64,000 nucleotides of DNA from Desulfurivibrio alkaliphilus AHT 2. GTDB taxonomy: Bacteria > Desulfobacterota > Desulfobulbia > Desulfobulbales > Desulfurivibrionaceae. Position numbers and translations under genes: made by a program. The DNA lies in assembly GCF_000092205.1 (NCBI RefSeq), contig NC_014216.1:1178001-1242000 (forward strand), written 5' to 3'. Below are positions 52,510-61,561 of the stretch, in pieces. The notes under the pieces were generated by a model. That model was not told the origin of the DNA. It was given only the letters and a program-made list of their open reading frames with translations, and did not search any database. Every line of letters begins with the position of its first letter. The stretch's first letter is position 1.

Positions 52510-54420
52510 ATGAACAATGAAAACAATCATCAGCCAGGCCAGAAGCCCGGCAGCGCTTGTCTGTTGCCGTCCATTGAGTCTCCCTGCGAGCTGCGCCGCC
52601 TGAAAGCCGAGCAGTTGCCGGCGTTGGCGGCTGAACTGCGGAGCACCATCATCAACACCGTGGCCAGCACCGGGGGGCATCTGGCCCCCTGCCTGGGGGT
52701 GGTGGAACTCACCCTGGCGTTGCACTACATTTTCAACACCCCCAACGACAAGATCATCTGGGACGTGGGACATCAGTGTTACGCCCACAAGCTGCTCACC
52801 GGCCGCCAGGCGCGCTTTGCCACCCTGCGCCAGTTCGGGGGGATCAGCGGCTTCCCCAAGCGCGAAGAGAGCGAGTTCGACCACTTCGACACCGGCCACA
52901 GCAGCACCTCCATCTCCGCCGCCCTTGGCATGGCGGCGGGCACCGAGCTCAAGGGAGAGAATAACAAAACCATCGCGGTGATCGGCGACGGCTCCATGAC
53001 CGGCGGCCTGGCCTTTGAGGGGCTGAACCAGGCCGGTCACCTGGGCAAGAACCTGATTGTCATCTTAAACGACAACGAGATGTCGATTTCGCCCAATGTC
53101 GGCGCCTTATCGAGCTTCTTGAGCCGCAAGCTCACCGGCCGGACCATGGTCCGGATTAAAAAAGAGTTGGAACACCTGCTGAAAAACTTCCAGATGGGCG
53201 AGAATGTGCTGCAGTTGCTGAAACGCAGCGAAGAGAGCCTGAAGGGTTTCTTCACCCCGGGCATGCTCTTTGAGGCCCTGAAGTTTGAGTATATCGGCCC
53301 GATCCCCGGCCATCATTTGGACTCGCTGCTGGAAACCTTCCGCAACGTGCGCGATTTCAGCCAGGGGCCGGTACTGATTCACGTGATAACCACCAAGGGC
53401 AAGGGATACCCCCCGGCCGAGGAGCGGCCCGGGGATTTTCACGGGGTCGGCCCCTTCGAGGTGGCCACCGGCAAACCGTTCGCCACCGAGGGGCCGCCCA
53501 GCTATACCAAGGTGTTCGGCGACACCCTGGTGGAGCTGGCCCAGCAGGACCCCAGGATTTGCGCCATTACCGCCGCCATGCCGTCGGGCACCGGCCTGAA
53601 CCGCTTTGCCGCCGAGTTTCCCGACCGTTTTTTCGATGTCGGCATTGCCGAGCAGCACGCCGCCACCTTTGCCGCCGGGCTGGCCTGCGAGGGGCTGCGG
53701 CCGGTGGTGGCGGTTTACTCCACCTTTCTGCAACGGGCCTTTGATCAGGTCGTCCACGATATCTGCCTGCCGGAACTGCCGGTGATTTTCGCCATCGACC
53801 GGGGCGGCGTGGTGGGCGACGACGGCCCGACCCACCACGGTGTATTCGATCTTTCCTTTTTGCGCATCATCCCCAACCTGATCCTGATGGCCCCCAAGGA
53901 TGAAAACGAATTGCGCAACATGCTCTTTACCGCCCTGCAAAGCCCGGAGCCGGTGGCCATCCGCTATCCGCGGGGGGCCGGCCTGGGGGTAACCCTGGCG
54001 CCGGAGTTGCAAAAAATCCCCTTCGGCAAGGGGGAGTTGCTGCAGGAAGGCTCGGATGTGCTGCTGCTGCCGGTGGGCAACCGAGTGGCCACGGCCCTGG
54101 AAGCAGCGGCGGGCCTGGCCAAAACCGGCGTTTCGGCGGCGGTGATCAACCCCCGTTTTGTCAAGCCTCTGGACGGGGATCTGATCTGCCAATGGGCCGG
54201 CAAAACCGGGCGGGTGGTGACGGTGGAGGACAATGTCCGGGCGGGAGGTTTCGGTTCGGCGGTGCTGGAACTGCTCCAGCGCCGGGGCCTGGCCGGGGTA
54301 AAGGTAAAAACCCTGGGCCTGCCGGACCGCTTCCTGGAGCATGGCAGCCAGCAGCAGCTATGGCAGCTGGCCAAAATAGATGCGGCGGCCATCAGCGCCG
54401 CCGCTCTGCAAACCGAATAG
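52510..54420 (+). CDS. dxs: 1-deoxy-D-xylulose-5-phosphate synthase
   Basis: A 636-residue ThDP enzyme condensing pyruvate and glyceraldehyde-3-phosphate, the first step of the MEP pathway. [36 protein letters not shown] (His), [16 protein letters not shown], and the ThDP/Mg motif [18 protein letters not shown] are all seen. The C-terminal transketolase domains have [18 protein letters not shown] and [16 protein letters not shown]. Length is normal. It follows ispA and B2; the stop overlaps element C by one base. Confidence 0.96.
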   Translation: MNNENNHQPGQKPGSACLLPSIESPCELRRLKAEQLPALAAELRSTIINTVASTGGHLAPCLGVVELTLALHYIFNTPNDKIIWDVGHQCYAHKLLTGRQARFATLRQFGGISGFPKREESEFDHFDTGHSSTSISAALGMAAGTELKGENNKTIAVIGDGSMTGGLAFEGLNQAGHLGKNLIVILNDNEMSISPNVGALSSFLSRKLTGRTMVRIKKELEHLLKNFQMGENVLQLLKRSEESLKGFFTPGMLFEALKFEYIGPIPGHHLDSLLETFRNVRDFSQGPVLIHVITTKGKGYPPAEERPGDFHGVGPFEVATGKPFATEGPPSYTKVFGDTLVELAQQDPRICAITAAMPSGTGLNRFAAEFPDRFFDVGIAEQHAATFAAGLACEGLRPVVAVYSTFLQRAFDQVVHDICLPELPVIFAIDRGGVVGDDGPTHHGVFDLSFLRIIPNLILMAPKDENELRNMLFTALQSPEPVAIRYPRGAGLGVTLAPELQKIPFGKGELLQEGSDVLLLPVGNRVATALEAAAGLAKTGVSAAVINPRFVKPLDGDLICQWAGKTGRVVTVEDNVRAGGFGSAVLELLQRRGLAGVKVKTLGLPDRFLEHGSQQQLWQLAKIDAAAISAAALQTE

Positions 54421-54508
54421 TAAACGCGCAGCAACACCGCATTTTGTGGCAGGCGAAACGGCGAACGGATCGGGGACAGTTTTGAAAACTGTCCCCGTAA
54501 TCGCTTAC
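54420..54508. repeat. Degenerate palindromic element C with nested GGGGACAG repeat
   Basis: The left arm GTAAACGCGCAGCAACACCG and the right end CGCTTAC recall the A/B family. The middle has been replaced by GGGGACAGTTTT-G-AAAACTGTCCCC (54472-54496), a perfect 12-bp inverted repeat of another family related to the palindrome at 9161. It follows the dxs stop codon and lies before the convergent skp-like gene. Confidence 0.75.
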
Positions 54509-54515
54509 CTAACGG

Positions 54516-55070
54516 CTACTCGTTGGTGCCCAACCTGGCATCGAGTTTTTCCTTCACTTCACGGCTGATATCCAGCGCATCGGCGGCGTAAAGCAGACCG
54601 GTACGGGTACGCAGCCCCTTCATGGTGTACTCCAGGATCAGGTCATACCCCTCTTCCCGGCCAAGCTGGTCAATGATTTTGTTGAGGGCTTCCAGAATCG
54701 GCTCCATCAACTCCTGTTCCAGTTCCTGGACGGCAAGCTGGGCATCCTCGTTCCTGGCCTCAAACTCCCGGTAACGGCGCTGCAACTCGCGCTCCTTCTG
54801 AGAGCGTACCTGCTCGCTCCACACCGAACCTTTCTGCTCAATCTCCCGGTGCAACTCTTCCAGTTCCCGCTGTTCGCGCTGCAAAGAGGAGCGGTGTTTC
54901 TCAAACTCGGCCTCGATCTGCCGCCGAGCCTCACCGGCCACCACGGAATTATCGAGCACTTTTTGGACGCTTAAGGTGGCGATCCGACCTTCAACGGCTG
55001 CGGCAGGCACGACAAAAAAGGCCAGCAGCAAAGCAACGGCCAGCAACGATGCGGCAAATTTGTTCTTCAT
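54516..55070 (-). CDS. Skp/OmpH-family periplasmic chaperone
   Basis: A 184-residue protein with a signal peptide (1-25, AAAVEG). ATLSVQKVLDNSVVAGEARR begins the Skp domain, followed by a long coiled coil (about 45-120; SLQREQRELEELHREIEQKG). The family forms tentacle-like trimers that hold unfolded outer-membrane proteins. Convergent with dxs. The gene starts 51 bases after the pal terminator, so it probably has its own promoter. Confidence 0.85.
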   Translation of the reverse strand: MKNKFAASLLAVALLLAFFVVPAAAVEGRIATLSVQKVLDNSVVAGEARRQIEAEFEKHRSSLQREQRELEELHREIEQKGSVWSEQVRSQKERELQRRYREFEARNEDAQLAVQELEQELMEPILEALNKIIDQLGREEGYDLILEYTMKGLRTRTGLLYAADALDISREVKEKLDARLGTNE

Positions 55071-55120
55071 AATCTTATTACTCCTTTTCTGTGCTGCGGC
55101 TTCCGGCCGCCTTACAACAA

Positions 55121-55156
55121 AAAAACCCGGGTTGAGTCTCCCCGCCCCGGGTTTTT
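55121..55156 (-). terminator. Intrinsic terminator between pal and the skp-like gene
   Basis: On the minus strand CCCGGG pairs with CCCGGG, flanked by AAAAA and TTTTTTT, so the stem extends into A-T pairs and a U-tract follows. It ends the pal transcript and is nearly symmetric. Confidence 0.85.
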
Positions 55157-55207
55157 ACAAGCTCAATTAAGGTGGCTGGTCATGGGCCAGGCACCCGACA
55201 CGAGGGT

Positions 55208-55792
55208 TTATCGAATAATAACAAAATCAGAGCGCCGATTCAAAGACCAGGAAAGCTCGTCCCGGCCGAAGCTGATCGGCCTTTCCTCACCATAGCTGAG
55301 GGTCTCCAGGCGCTCGGCGGCAACCCCCAGGTCGATGAGGTACTTTTTGGCGCTCAAGGCCCGGCGCTCACCCAGGGCCATGTTGTATTCACGGGTCCCG
55401 CGCTCATCGGTATTGCCTTCAATCCGCACCCGAACCCGGGGGTTGTCCAGCATGTAGTTGCTGTTGTGCACCAGGCGCTCTTCCTGATCGGCACGGATAT
55501 TGGAGCGATCGAAATCGTAGTAAACCGGCATCAACGGACCAGAGGTACGACCTTCTTTAACGGCCAGCTCGGCGGCGGCGGTGTCATCCAAAGACTCCTC
55601 ATCGGCCTCTCCCGGCCAGGCGTGAGCCGGCTCCCAAGGGGTGTGGGTGGGCTTGGTCTCGGTAACCGCCGGCTCCATGGTCGGCTCGTCCGCCGGATCC
55701 ACCGCAACCCGCTTGCCGCAACCGGCAGCAAACAGGGAAACCGCACAAACAATTGCCACTGCAGTGAAAATCCGTTTAATCTCTTTTTTCAT
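55208..55792 (-). CDS. pal: Peptidoglycan-associated lipoprotein Pal
   Basis: A 194-residue lipoprotein. The signal sequence ends in lipobox LFAAGC (Cys 25). The C-terminal OmpA-like domain (about 88-194) has YYDFDRSNIRADQEE, then VRIEGNTDERGTREYNMALG and ERRALSAKKYLIDLGV, with the TDERG peptidoglycan-binding Asp/Arg. It anchors the outer membrane to peptidoglycan within the Tol-Pal system; no tol gene is upstream within the window. The linker (about 28-85) is acidic and Pro-rich. Confidence 0.93.
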   Translation of the reverse strand: MKKEIKRIFTAVAIVCAVSLFAAGCGKRVAVDPADEPTMEPAVTETKPTHTPWEPAHAWPGEADEESLDDTAAAELAVKEGRTSGPLMPVYYDFDRSNIRADQEERLVHNSNYMLDNPRVRVRIEGNTDERGTREYNMALGERRALSAKKYLIDLGVAAERLETLSYGEERPISFGRDELSWSLNRRSDFVIIR

Positions 55793-56179
55793 CGGGCCAT
55801 CTCCTCATAAATGTGGATAAGTTGTCGACATCGCAAAAAACAAAACCGCTATCCGGGCGCCGTACTGGAACAATTTCGACCCGGAACCACCATCGCATCC
55901 GGTCAAGCATCGTTACGGGACAACAGCGGAACAATGTATAGAAAAGACTCTGCAATTTCAAGCATTTTTTCCGGCTGCCGGGTTTCCGCAGCCCTGGCCG
56001 GAGGGCACTTTTCCCTTTTACAAAAACATTCAAAAACGGTAAGTTTCAAAGGACATGCTTAAGTCGTTCCATTTGTCAGTTTCCACCCCAGAAGACAACC
56101 TGTTGTTGTTATGTGTTAAAGAGTCAGGCAAAATCAACCACGGAGCGTCTGTGCGCAGCTCCGCCAGGATCAACCAGCA
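55793..56179. other. Divergent region between pal and glgP
   Basis: A 387-base gap containing the promoters of both genes. I see no gene, strong hairpin or repeat. The glgP start has GGATCAACCAGCA upstream, a weak ribosome site. Confidence 0.4.
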
Positions 56180-58369
56180 ATGAAATCACGGCAACCAACC
56201 CCTGTTGACCTGACGGCCACCAGCCCTTACGGCACTTTCTTCGGTGTTTCGCAAGCCTGTTTTGACCAAGTCTGGCAAACACTGACCGGCCCAAAGGGGC
56301 AGTCCGTCACTTACGTTTCCATGGAAATCGGCGCCGACCGGGACGTCTACCACCCGATCAAAAATCTCCTGCAGGAGATGGGCAAACAATACAAACTCCC
56401 CCCTGACCTGTCACCCCTGGCCAACAAATTCCTGCACGGCCCGGAAAAGATCCCCACCTACAGCGGTGGCCTGGGAATTCTGGCTGGGGACACCTTAAAG
56501 AGTTTCGCCGACTGCAAGATACCGGTGGCAGCCATTTCCCTGCTTTACCGCCACGGCTATTTCTCCCAACTGGTGGACATGAACCTCGGCCAGGTGGCCT
56601 GGAGACGGGAGTGGGAACCGGAAGCGGTGCCGGGTCTGTACCCGCTGCATCAGCCCGGCAACCCGGACCAGCCCCTTACCGTTACGGTGGATTTTCACGA
56701 TCAGCAGGATCAGCCGATCCAGGCCGTGGCCCAGGTGTGGCTGAAAATGGAGATTGGTAGCGGGCTGGATTTTTTCGTGCCGGAAATTCTGCTGGATTAC
56801 GATATTCCGGCTTCACCGGAGTGGATCAGAAAATCCTCGCATCAACTTTATGACAGCAGTTCGGAGGCCTCCAAGGCCATCCAGCGCCGCCTGCTTGGCG
56901 CCGGCGTACTGCCGGTGATGCGCACCCTGGGGCTGACCTCCGACAGCATCCATCTCAACGAGCAGCATGGGGTGGTGCTGGTCCTGGCCCTGATCAGCGA
57001 GATCCTCCATCGCCGGCTGGGCGATGACTTTCGCCGCCTGGCCGACGACCGGGAGATTATGGCCGCCGCCGAGGAGGCGGCCCGCCATGTGGTTTATACC
57101 ATTCATACCCCGGTCAAGGCCGGCCACGACCGCTTTCCCCGCAGCCTGTACCACGGCCTGGAACACTCATTTTTCCGCCGGATTTTACAGCTGCTTGCCG
57201 AGGATGAACAAAACCCCGAGGCCTACAACTTCACCGCCCTGGCCATGCGGGTCAACCGGGCCACCAACAGCGTCAGCCGGCTGCACCGCGAGGTCACCCG
57301 CACCCAGTTCCCCCAGTTCAAGGAGCGTATCAGTGCCATTACCAACGGTGTCCACCATCTCACCTGGATCAGCGAAAACAAGGCCCAGGTTTACGACTCG
57401 GCCCCGGAACTGGCCGGCTGGCGCCATGATCCCAGTGTCTTCCGGCAGGCCGACAAACTGCTGAAAAGCACCAGGTTCCGCCAGGCCTTCGCCACCGCCT
57501 GGCAAGCGGACAGCAAATATCTTATCGACCATGTCAACGCCATGCTCGCCGAACACCGCCAGCAGCGGATTTCCACCTGGATCGACCCCCCCAACTACCT
57601 CTCTTACCTGGATGAAAAAGAAAGCCGGCTGGACTACCGCACCTTCACCTTCGGCTTTGCCCGCCGCTTCTCCACTTACAAACGGGCCGACCTGGTCTTT
57701 GAAGACCTGGACCACCTGGCCCGCATCCTGGTGGACCAGCAGTGGCCCATCAATTTTATTTACGCCGGCAAGGCCCATCCCGCCGACGAGCCGGGTCAGG
57801 GACTGATCAAGACCATCATCGACATCCAGGAAGAACTTTACCAGCGCACCGACGGCCTGGCCCGGCTGGTCTTCATCCCCGACTACGACATGGCGGTGGC
57901 CAAGATGATGGTGGCCGGCTGCCATGCCTGGCTCAACAGCCCCAAACGGCCGCTGGAAGCCAGCGGCACCAGCGGCATGAAGGCCGCCATGAACGGGGTG
58001 CCCAACGTCAGCATCATGGACGGCTGGTGGGTGGAGGGCTACCACGAAGGGCAGACCGGCTGGAAATTCGGCTACGAAGGGCCGGTCAACCCGGAGTTGC
58101 TCAGCGAACAGCGGGCGGAAATGCTTTACAGCGAAGATGCCGCCTCCTTTTACGAAACCCTGCCGGACATTCTGGCCACCTTCTACCAGGAGCCGGAGCC
58201 GGCGGCCTACCTGGATCGCGGCCTGATGAACCTGGCCCTGAACTGCCCCATCTTCAACACCCACCGCATGGCGGCGGAATATGTGGCACGCTACGGGCTG
58301 GATCTGCCCCAAGACATTGCCGAGCAGATGGCTAAATTTCGTTCACTTTACCGCAGTGACCTGGAATAG
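56180..58369 (+). CDS. glgP: Alpha-glucan (glycogen) phosphorylase
   Basis: A 729-residue GT35 phosphorylase releasing glucose-1-phosphate from alpha-1,4-glucan. VSMEIGADRDVYHPIKNLLQ and TYSGGLGILAGDTLKSFADC lie in the N-terminal domain; LNEQHGVVLVLALI and VVYTIHTPVKAGHDRF in the middle. EASGTSGMKAAMNGVPNVSI followed by MDGWWVEGY surrounds the pyridoxal-phosphate Lys (GMKA). It is the short Thermotoga-like class lacking the N-terminal regulatory extension. Followed by a receiver protein 32 bases later. Confidence 0.92.
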   Translation: MKSRQPTPVDLTATSPYGTFFGVSQACFDQVWQTLTGPKGQSVTYVSMEIGADRDVYHPIKNLLQEMGKQYKLPPDLSPLANKFLHGPEKIPTYSGGLGILAGDTLKSFADCKIPVAAISLLYRHGYFSQLVDMNLGQVAWRREWEPEAVPGLYPLHQPGNPDQPLTVTVDFHDQQDQPIQAVAQVWLKMEIGSGLDFFVPEILLDYDIPASPEWIRKSSHQLYDSSSEASKAIQRRLLGAGVLPVMRTLGLTSDSIHLNEQHGVVLVLALISEILHRRLGDDFRRLADDREIMAAAEEAARHVVYTIHTPVKAGHDRFPRSLYHGLEHSFFRRILQLLAEDEQNPEAYNFTALAMRVNRATNSVSRLHREVTRTQFPQFKERISAITNGVHHLTWISENKAQVYDSAPELAGWRHDPSVFRQADKLLKSTRFRQAFATAWQADSKYLIDHVNAMLAEHRQQRISTWIDPPNYLSYLDEKESRLDYRTFTFGFARRFSTYKRADLVFEDLDHLARILVDQQWPINFIYAGKAHPADEPGQGLIKTIIDIQEELYQRTDGLARLVFIPDYDMAVAKMMVAGCHAWLNSPKRPLEASGTSGMKAAMNGVPNVSIMDGWWVEGYHEGQTGWKFGYEGPVNPELLSEQRAEMLYSEDAASFYETLPDILATFYQEPEPAAYLDRGLMNLALNCPIFNTHRMAAEYVARYGLDLPQDIAEQMAKFRSLYRSDLE

Positions 58370-58401
58370 CAGCCCCCATTGCTTGCAAGCGGAGAAAGCC
58401 C

Positions 58402-58785
58402 ATGAAAGTCCTGATTGCCGAAGACAGCCCCGTGGTGCGCCGGGGCCTGCAAAATTTCCTGGAAAAGTGGGGTTACCAGCCCGTGGAAACCACCAACGGT
58501 AAAGAGGCCTGGCAGGCCCTGATGGCCGACCCGACCATCCGCCTGGCCATTCTGGACTGGAACCTGCCGGAGATAACCGGCATGCAGGTTTGCCACCAGC
58601 TCCGCAAAAAAAGGCTCACCCCGTACGTGTACGTGATCATTTTCAGCGGCCGCACCTCCACCGAAGAACAAATAGCAGCCCTGGAGCACGGCGCCGACGA
58701 CTACCTGGCCAAACCGGCCAAGCCCTCCCTGCTCAAGGCCCGCCTGGCGGTGGGTCGCCGCCTGATCGAACAGCTTCCGGGATGA
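58402..58785 (+). CDS. Single-domain response regulator (receiver)
   Basis: A 127-residue CheY-like receiver. VLIAEDSPVVRRGL has the acidic pair (ED), LAILDWNLPEITGMQVC the phospho-acceptor Asp, IIFSGRTS the Ser/Thr switch, and DDYLAKPAKP the Lys. No output domain. It overlaps nothing; 3 bases later begins the PPDK regulator. Partner kinase unknown; the hybrid kinase at 11.6 kb and the sensor at 63.5 kb are candidates only. Confidence 0.93.
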   Translation: MKVLIAEDSPVVRRGLQNFLEKWGYQPVETTNGKEAWQALMADPTIRLAILDWNLPEITGMQVCHQLRKKRLTPYVYVIIFSGRTSTEEQIAALEHGADDYLAKPAKPSLLKARLAVGRRLIEQLPG

Positions 58786-58788
58786 CCA

Positions 58789-59610
58789 ATGTGGAACTCT
58801 AAAGACATTTATTTCGTTTCCGACAGCACCGGCATTCTGGCCACCAATCTGGGCCATGCCATGATCCGCCAGTTTCCCGAAGTGAGCTTCCACGAAGAGC
58901 GCTTCCCTTTCATCCTCAGCCGGGAAGAGGCGGAAAAGACCCTGGCTTACATCCTCCAGCATTCAGGCGGCCGAAGACCCATTATCTTCAGCACCATCAT
59001 GGATCGGGAAATCCGCCGGATTTTCGACCACCCGGAGGTGGAACTGTTCGATGTCTTTGAGGCTTTCCTGAAAAGACTGGAAGATTCCCTTGAAACCAAG
59101 GCCTTGAGGGTGCCGGGCTTTTCCCGGCAGATCGACAACATCACCATGGCCAAACGGGTTGAGGCCATCCACTTCAGCCTGGAGCATGACGACGGGGTGC
59201 GCTCCAACGAGGCCGATGAAGCGGAGGCAATCCTGCTGGGGGTCTCCCGCACCGGCAAAACCCCGGTCTGCGTCTACCTGGCCACCCAGATGGGGCTGAA
59301 GGCCGCCAATTTTCCCCTGACCGCCGAATATCTACGGGAGTATAAACTGCCGGAGCCGCTGCGGCGCAACGCCCGCCGGTCCGTGGGGCTCACCACCACC
59401 CCGGAGCTGTTGCACAACGTGAGAGAAAAGCGCTACCCCAACAGCTCTTATGCCAAACTGGCCACCTGCCGCAAAGAAATCAAACAGGCGGAACAGATTT
59501 TTCACACCTATAATATCCCTGTCATTTCCACGGCCGGCCGCTCCATTGAAGAGATCGCCACCCAGGTTACCCAGGAACTTGGCATCAGCCGCAAGCCTTC
59601 GGACAAATAA
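58789..59610 (+). CDS. Pyruvate phosphate dikinase/PEP synthase regulatory protein
   Basis: A 273-residue kinase-phosphotransferase (DUF299 family). IYFVSDSTGILATNLGHAMI opens it. The P-loop is ILLGVSRTGKTPVCVYLATQ (about 143-162), and MGLKAANFPLTAEYLREYKL, GLTTTPELLHNVREKRYPNS and ISTAGRSIEEIA follow. Such proteins add or remove phosphate on a Thr of PPDK or PEP synthase using ADP or phosphate, switching gluconeogenic flux. The target enzyme is not in the window. Adjacent to glgP and a receiver, suggesting carbon-storage control. Confidence 0.93.
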   Translation: MWNSKDIYFVSDSTGILATNLGHAMIRQFPEVSFHEERFPFILSREEAEKTLAYILQHSGGRRPIIFSTIMDREIRRIFDHPEVELFDVFEAFLKRLEDSLETKALRVPGFSRQIDNITMAKRVEAIHFSLEHDDGVRSNEADEAEAILLGVSRTGKTPVCVYLATQMGLKAANFPLTAEYLREYKLPEPLRRNARRSVGLTTTPELLHNVREKRYPNSSYAKLATCRKEIKQAEQIFHTYNIPVISTAGRSIEEIATQVTQELGISRKPSDK

Positions 59611-59622
59611 CTTACCTGCTCT

Positions 59623-61104
59623 CTAACCCAGCACCGAACAGAGCCGGTGCCAGGCGGAAACATCCCGCCGCCCCACCTGCACCCCCATCAGGTAGCGACA
59701 ATCCGCCAACTCCTCGACGTGTCGTACCTTAACGGCAAATTGCCGTAAATCGCCGCCGTTTCTAGGGTCAGCCACGGCCCGGCAAAGATAATCAGCCCCC
59801 ATAAGCGGCTCAAATGAAACCAGGCTGTTGAACCCCTCACGGCTCACGTCCATCAAGACACAAAATTGCCATTTCTGATCATGCATGATATCGATGGAGT
59901 GCACGGTGGGTTGCGACGGCCAATCATTCACCAGGGACTCCGGCACCACCCGTAAAGCGGCCCGCTGCCGCGGATGGCGGCGACGGTTCTCGGCCGCCTG
60001 CGCAACCGGAGCCTGGGCCATGGGCCCGACCACCCGGTTACGCCCCTCTTCCTTGCCCTTGTAAAGCCGGCGATCGGCCACCCTGAGTAAGTCGATGACG
60101 GTTTTACCATCCTCGGGGTAAGATGCTACCCCAACGGTCAGATTTATGGTTTTGGGCTGCTCATGCGGAGGGGTGGCCACCAGATCTTCCGCCACCTTAC
60201 TGCGGAGTTTTTCTGCCAGGCAACAGGCCGCTTCCCCGTTGGTGTCCGGCAGCAAAACCACAAACTCCTCACCGCCATAGCGGGCTGGAATGTCGCTTTG
60301 CCGGATTCCACATTGCAGGATCTTGGCCAGTTGGCGCAACACCTGATCACCGAAGACATGGCCGAAATTATCATTCACATCTTTGAAATGGTCGATATCG
60401 ATAAACAGCAATGATAAGCTGTTGCTGCCCCGCTGGCACTTATGCAGTTCCCGCTCGGCGCACTCCAGGAAAAAGCGGCGGTTATAAATCCCGGTCAAAC
60501 CGTCATGCATCGCCTCTTTGCGCACGTTTTCAAACAGCCGGGCCCGTTCCAGGGCCACCGCCAGGTTGTGGGCAACAGCGCAGAAAAACTCCTTATCTTT
60601 TTCCCGGAAGCCATGGCGCTTTGCCTTGTGGATATTGAGCACCCCGAATACCTGGCCATCACTGCCCAACAGGGGCACGGAAAGAAAAGAACCGATCCCC
60701 TGCAGCAAACCTCGATAGTGGAGAAAACGCGAGTCTTGATCGACATCCTGCACCAGAATCGGTTGACCGCTGGCCGCCACCAGCCCGGAGATCCCCTCAC
60801 CACTGCGAAAACAGACATCACCGGCAGCAGCCAGCACCCGCTCGTCGGCACTCCAAACCTCAAAAAGGCCGTTTTCCGGATCTTTGAGCATCAGGCAAAA
60901 CTCTTCCACCCCCAAGGCGTTTTTCAACAGATCGACAATCTTGACAAACAGGGTGCTGGTCTGCATGGCCATACCGCAAGTGCGGCTGGTGGTGTAAAGC
61001 AGATACAACTCCAGCAGTCGCTCCTTCAGCGCCTCGCTCTCCCGCTGGGCCGAGAGAAACAGGCGGTCATCCAGGCCCGAAAACGAGCCGTTCGGCGCGG
61101 CCAT
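59623..61104 (-). CDS. GAF-GGDEF-PilZ diguanylate cyclase
   Basis: A 493-residue signalling protein. The GAF domain (about 40-185) has VEEFCLMLKDPENGLFEVWS and FLSVPLLGSDGQVFGVLNIH. The GGDEF domain (about 205-360) has NRRFFLECAERELHK, FIDIDHFKDVNDNFGHVFGD and RYGGEEF; the I-site RQSD lies just before it (product inhibition). The C-terminal PilZ-like domain (about 380-493) has RRHPRQRAALRV and DVSREGFNSLVSF, binding c-di-GMP. Making and sensing the same second messenger in one chain suggests feedback. Start 61104 follows AAGGAGG. Convergent with the PPDK regulator. Confidence 0.9.
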   Translation of the reverse strand: MAAPNGSFSGLDDRLFLSAQRESEALKERLLELYLLYTTSRTCGMAMQTSTLFVKIVDLLKNALGVEEFCLMLKDPENGLFEVWSADERVLAAAGDVCFRSGEGISGLVAASGQPILVQDVDQDSRFLHYRGLLQGIGSFLSVPLLGSDGQVFGVLNIHKAKRHGFREKDKEFFCAVAHNLAVALERARLFENVRKEAMHDGLTGIYNRRFFLECAERELHKCQRGSNSLSLLFIDIDHFKDVNDNFGHVFGDQVLRQLAKILQCGIRQSDIPARYGGEEFVVLLPDTNGEAACCLAEKLRSKVAEDLVATPPHEQPKTINLTVGVASYPEDGKTVIDLLRVADRRLYKGKEEGRNRVVGPMAQAPVAQAAENRRRHPRQRAALRVVPESLVNDWPSQPTVHSIDIMHDQKWQFCVLMDVSREGFNSLVSFEPLMGADYLCRAVADPRNGGDLRQFAVKVRHVEELADCRYLMGVQVGRRDVSAWHRLCSVLG

Positions 61105-61561
61105 TATCATCCTCCTTCATGACTGGGTAATTCCTGGTATTCGAAACTTGATCACCCCTCTCAGGGCCGGCACAACTTAACCGAAAAGATTCCTGGCGGC
61201 AAGCCGCATACAGTAAAAAAACTTTGCAATTGCAGGGCGTTAACACCTAGTTAACAAATTGTTTCCGCAAGCGCTTTCAAAGTTGCCTGCCTCTCACCTG
61301 ACAGTTGTTAAAAAAACGGGCTGTTACGTCCCCGGAGCGATCTAACGATCTGACCCGGGGACGAAGTCATAAACGGCCTGTTAACAGCCACGGCTTTCAA
61401 ACACGTACTACATCTAAACGACTATACGTTTTTTTCCTCTTGCCCCCAGCCCCCGCATTGGTTATCCTCAAAGGGAGGTTAATACTATTCAGTAGCACTT
61501 GCTGTGCAATAATCTTAACCGGGTGACAGCACCCGTGATATGCGCAAGGAAAAAATAATCT
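61105..61561. other. Intergenic region with hairpin between cyclase and OmpR-type regulator
   Basis: A 457-base gap between divergent genes. At 61327-61363 CGTCCCCGG and CCGGGGACG pair around a loop that holds CGATCT twice. A smaller GCGGC-AA-GCCGC hairpin lies near 61197. No T-run follows the main stem, so a regulatory RNA structure or protein site is more likely than a terminator. No known riboswitch consensus was recognised. Confidence 0.5.

Noticed and set aside
61105-61561. GEMM-type c-di-GMP riboswitch upstream of the OmpR regulator
   Set aside because: The neighbouring cyclase made it tempting, but none of the conserved GEMM core sequence was found.
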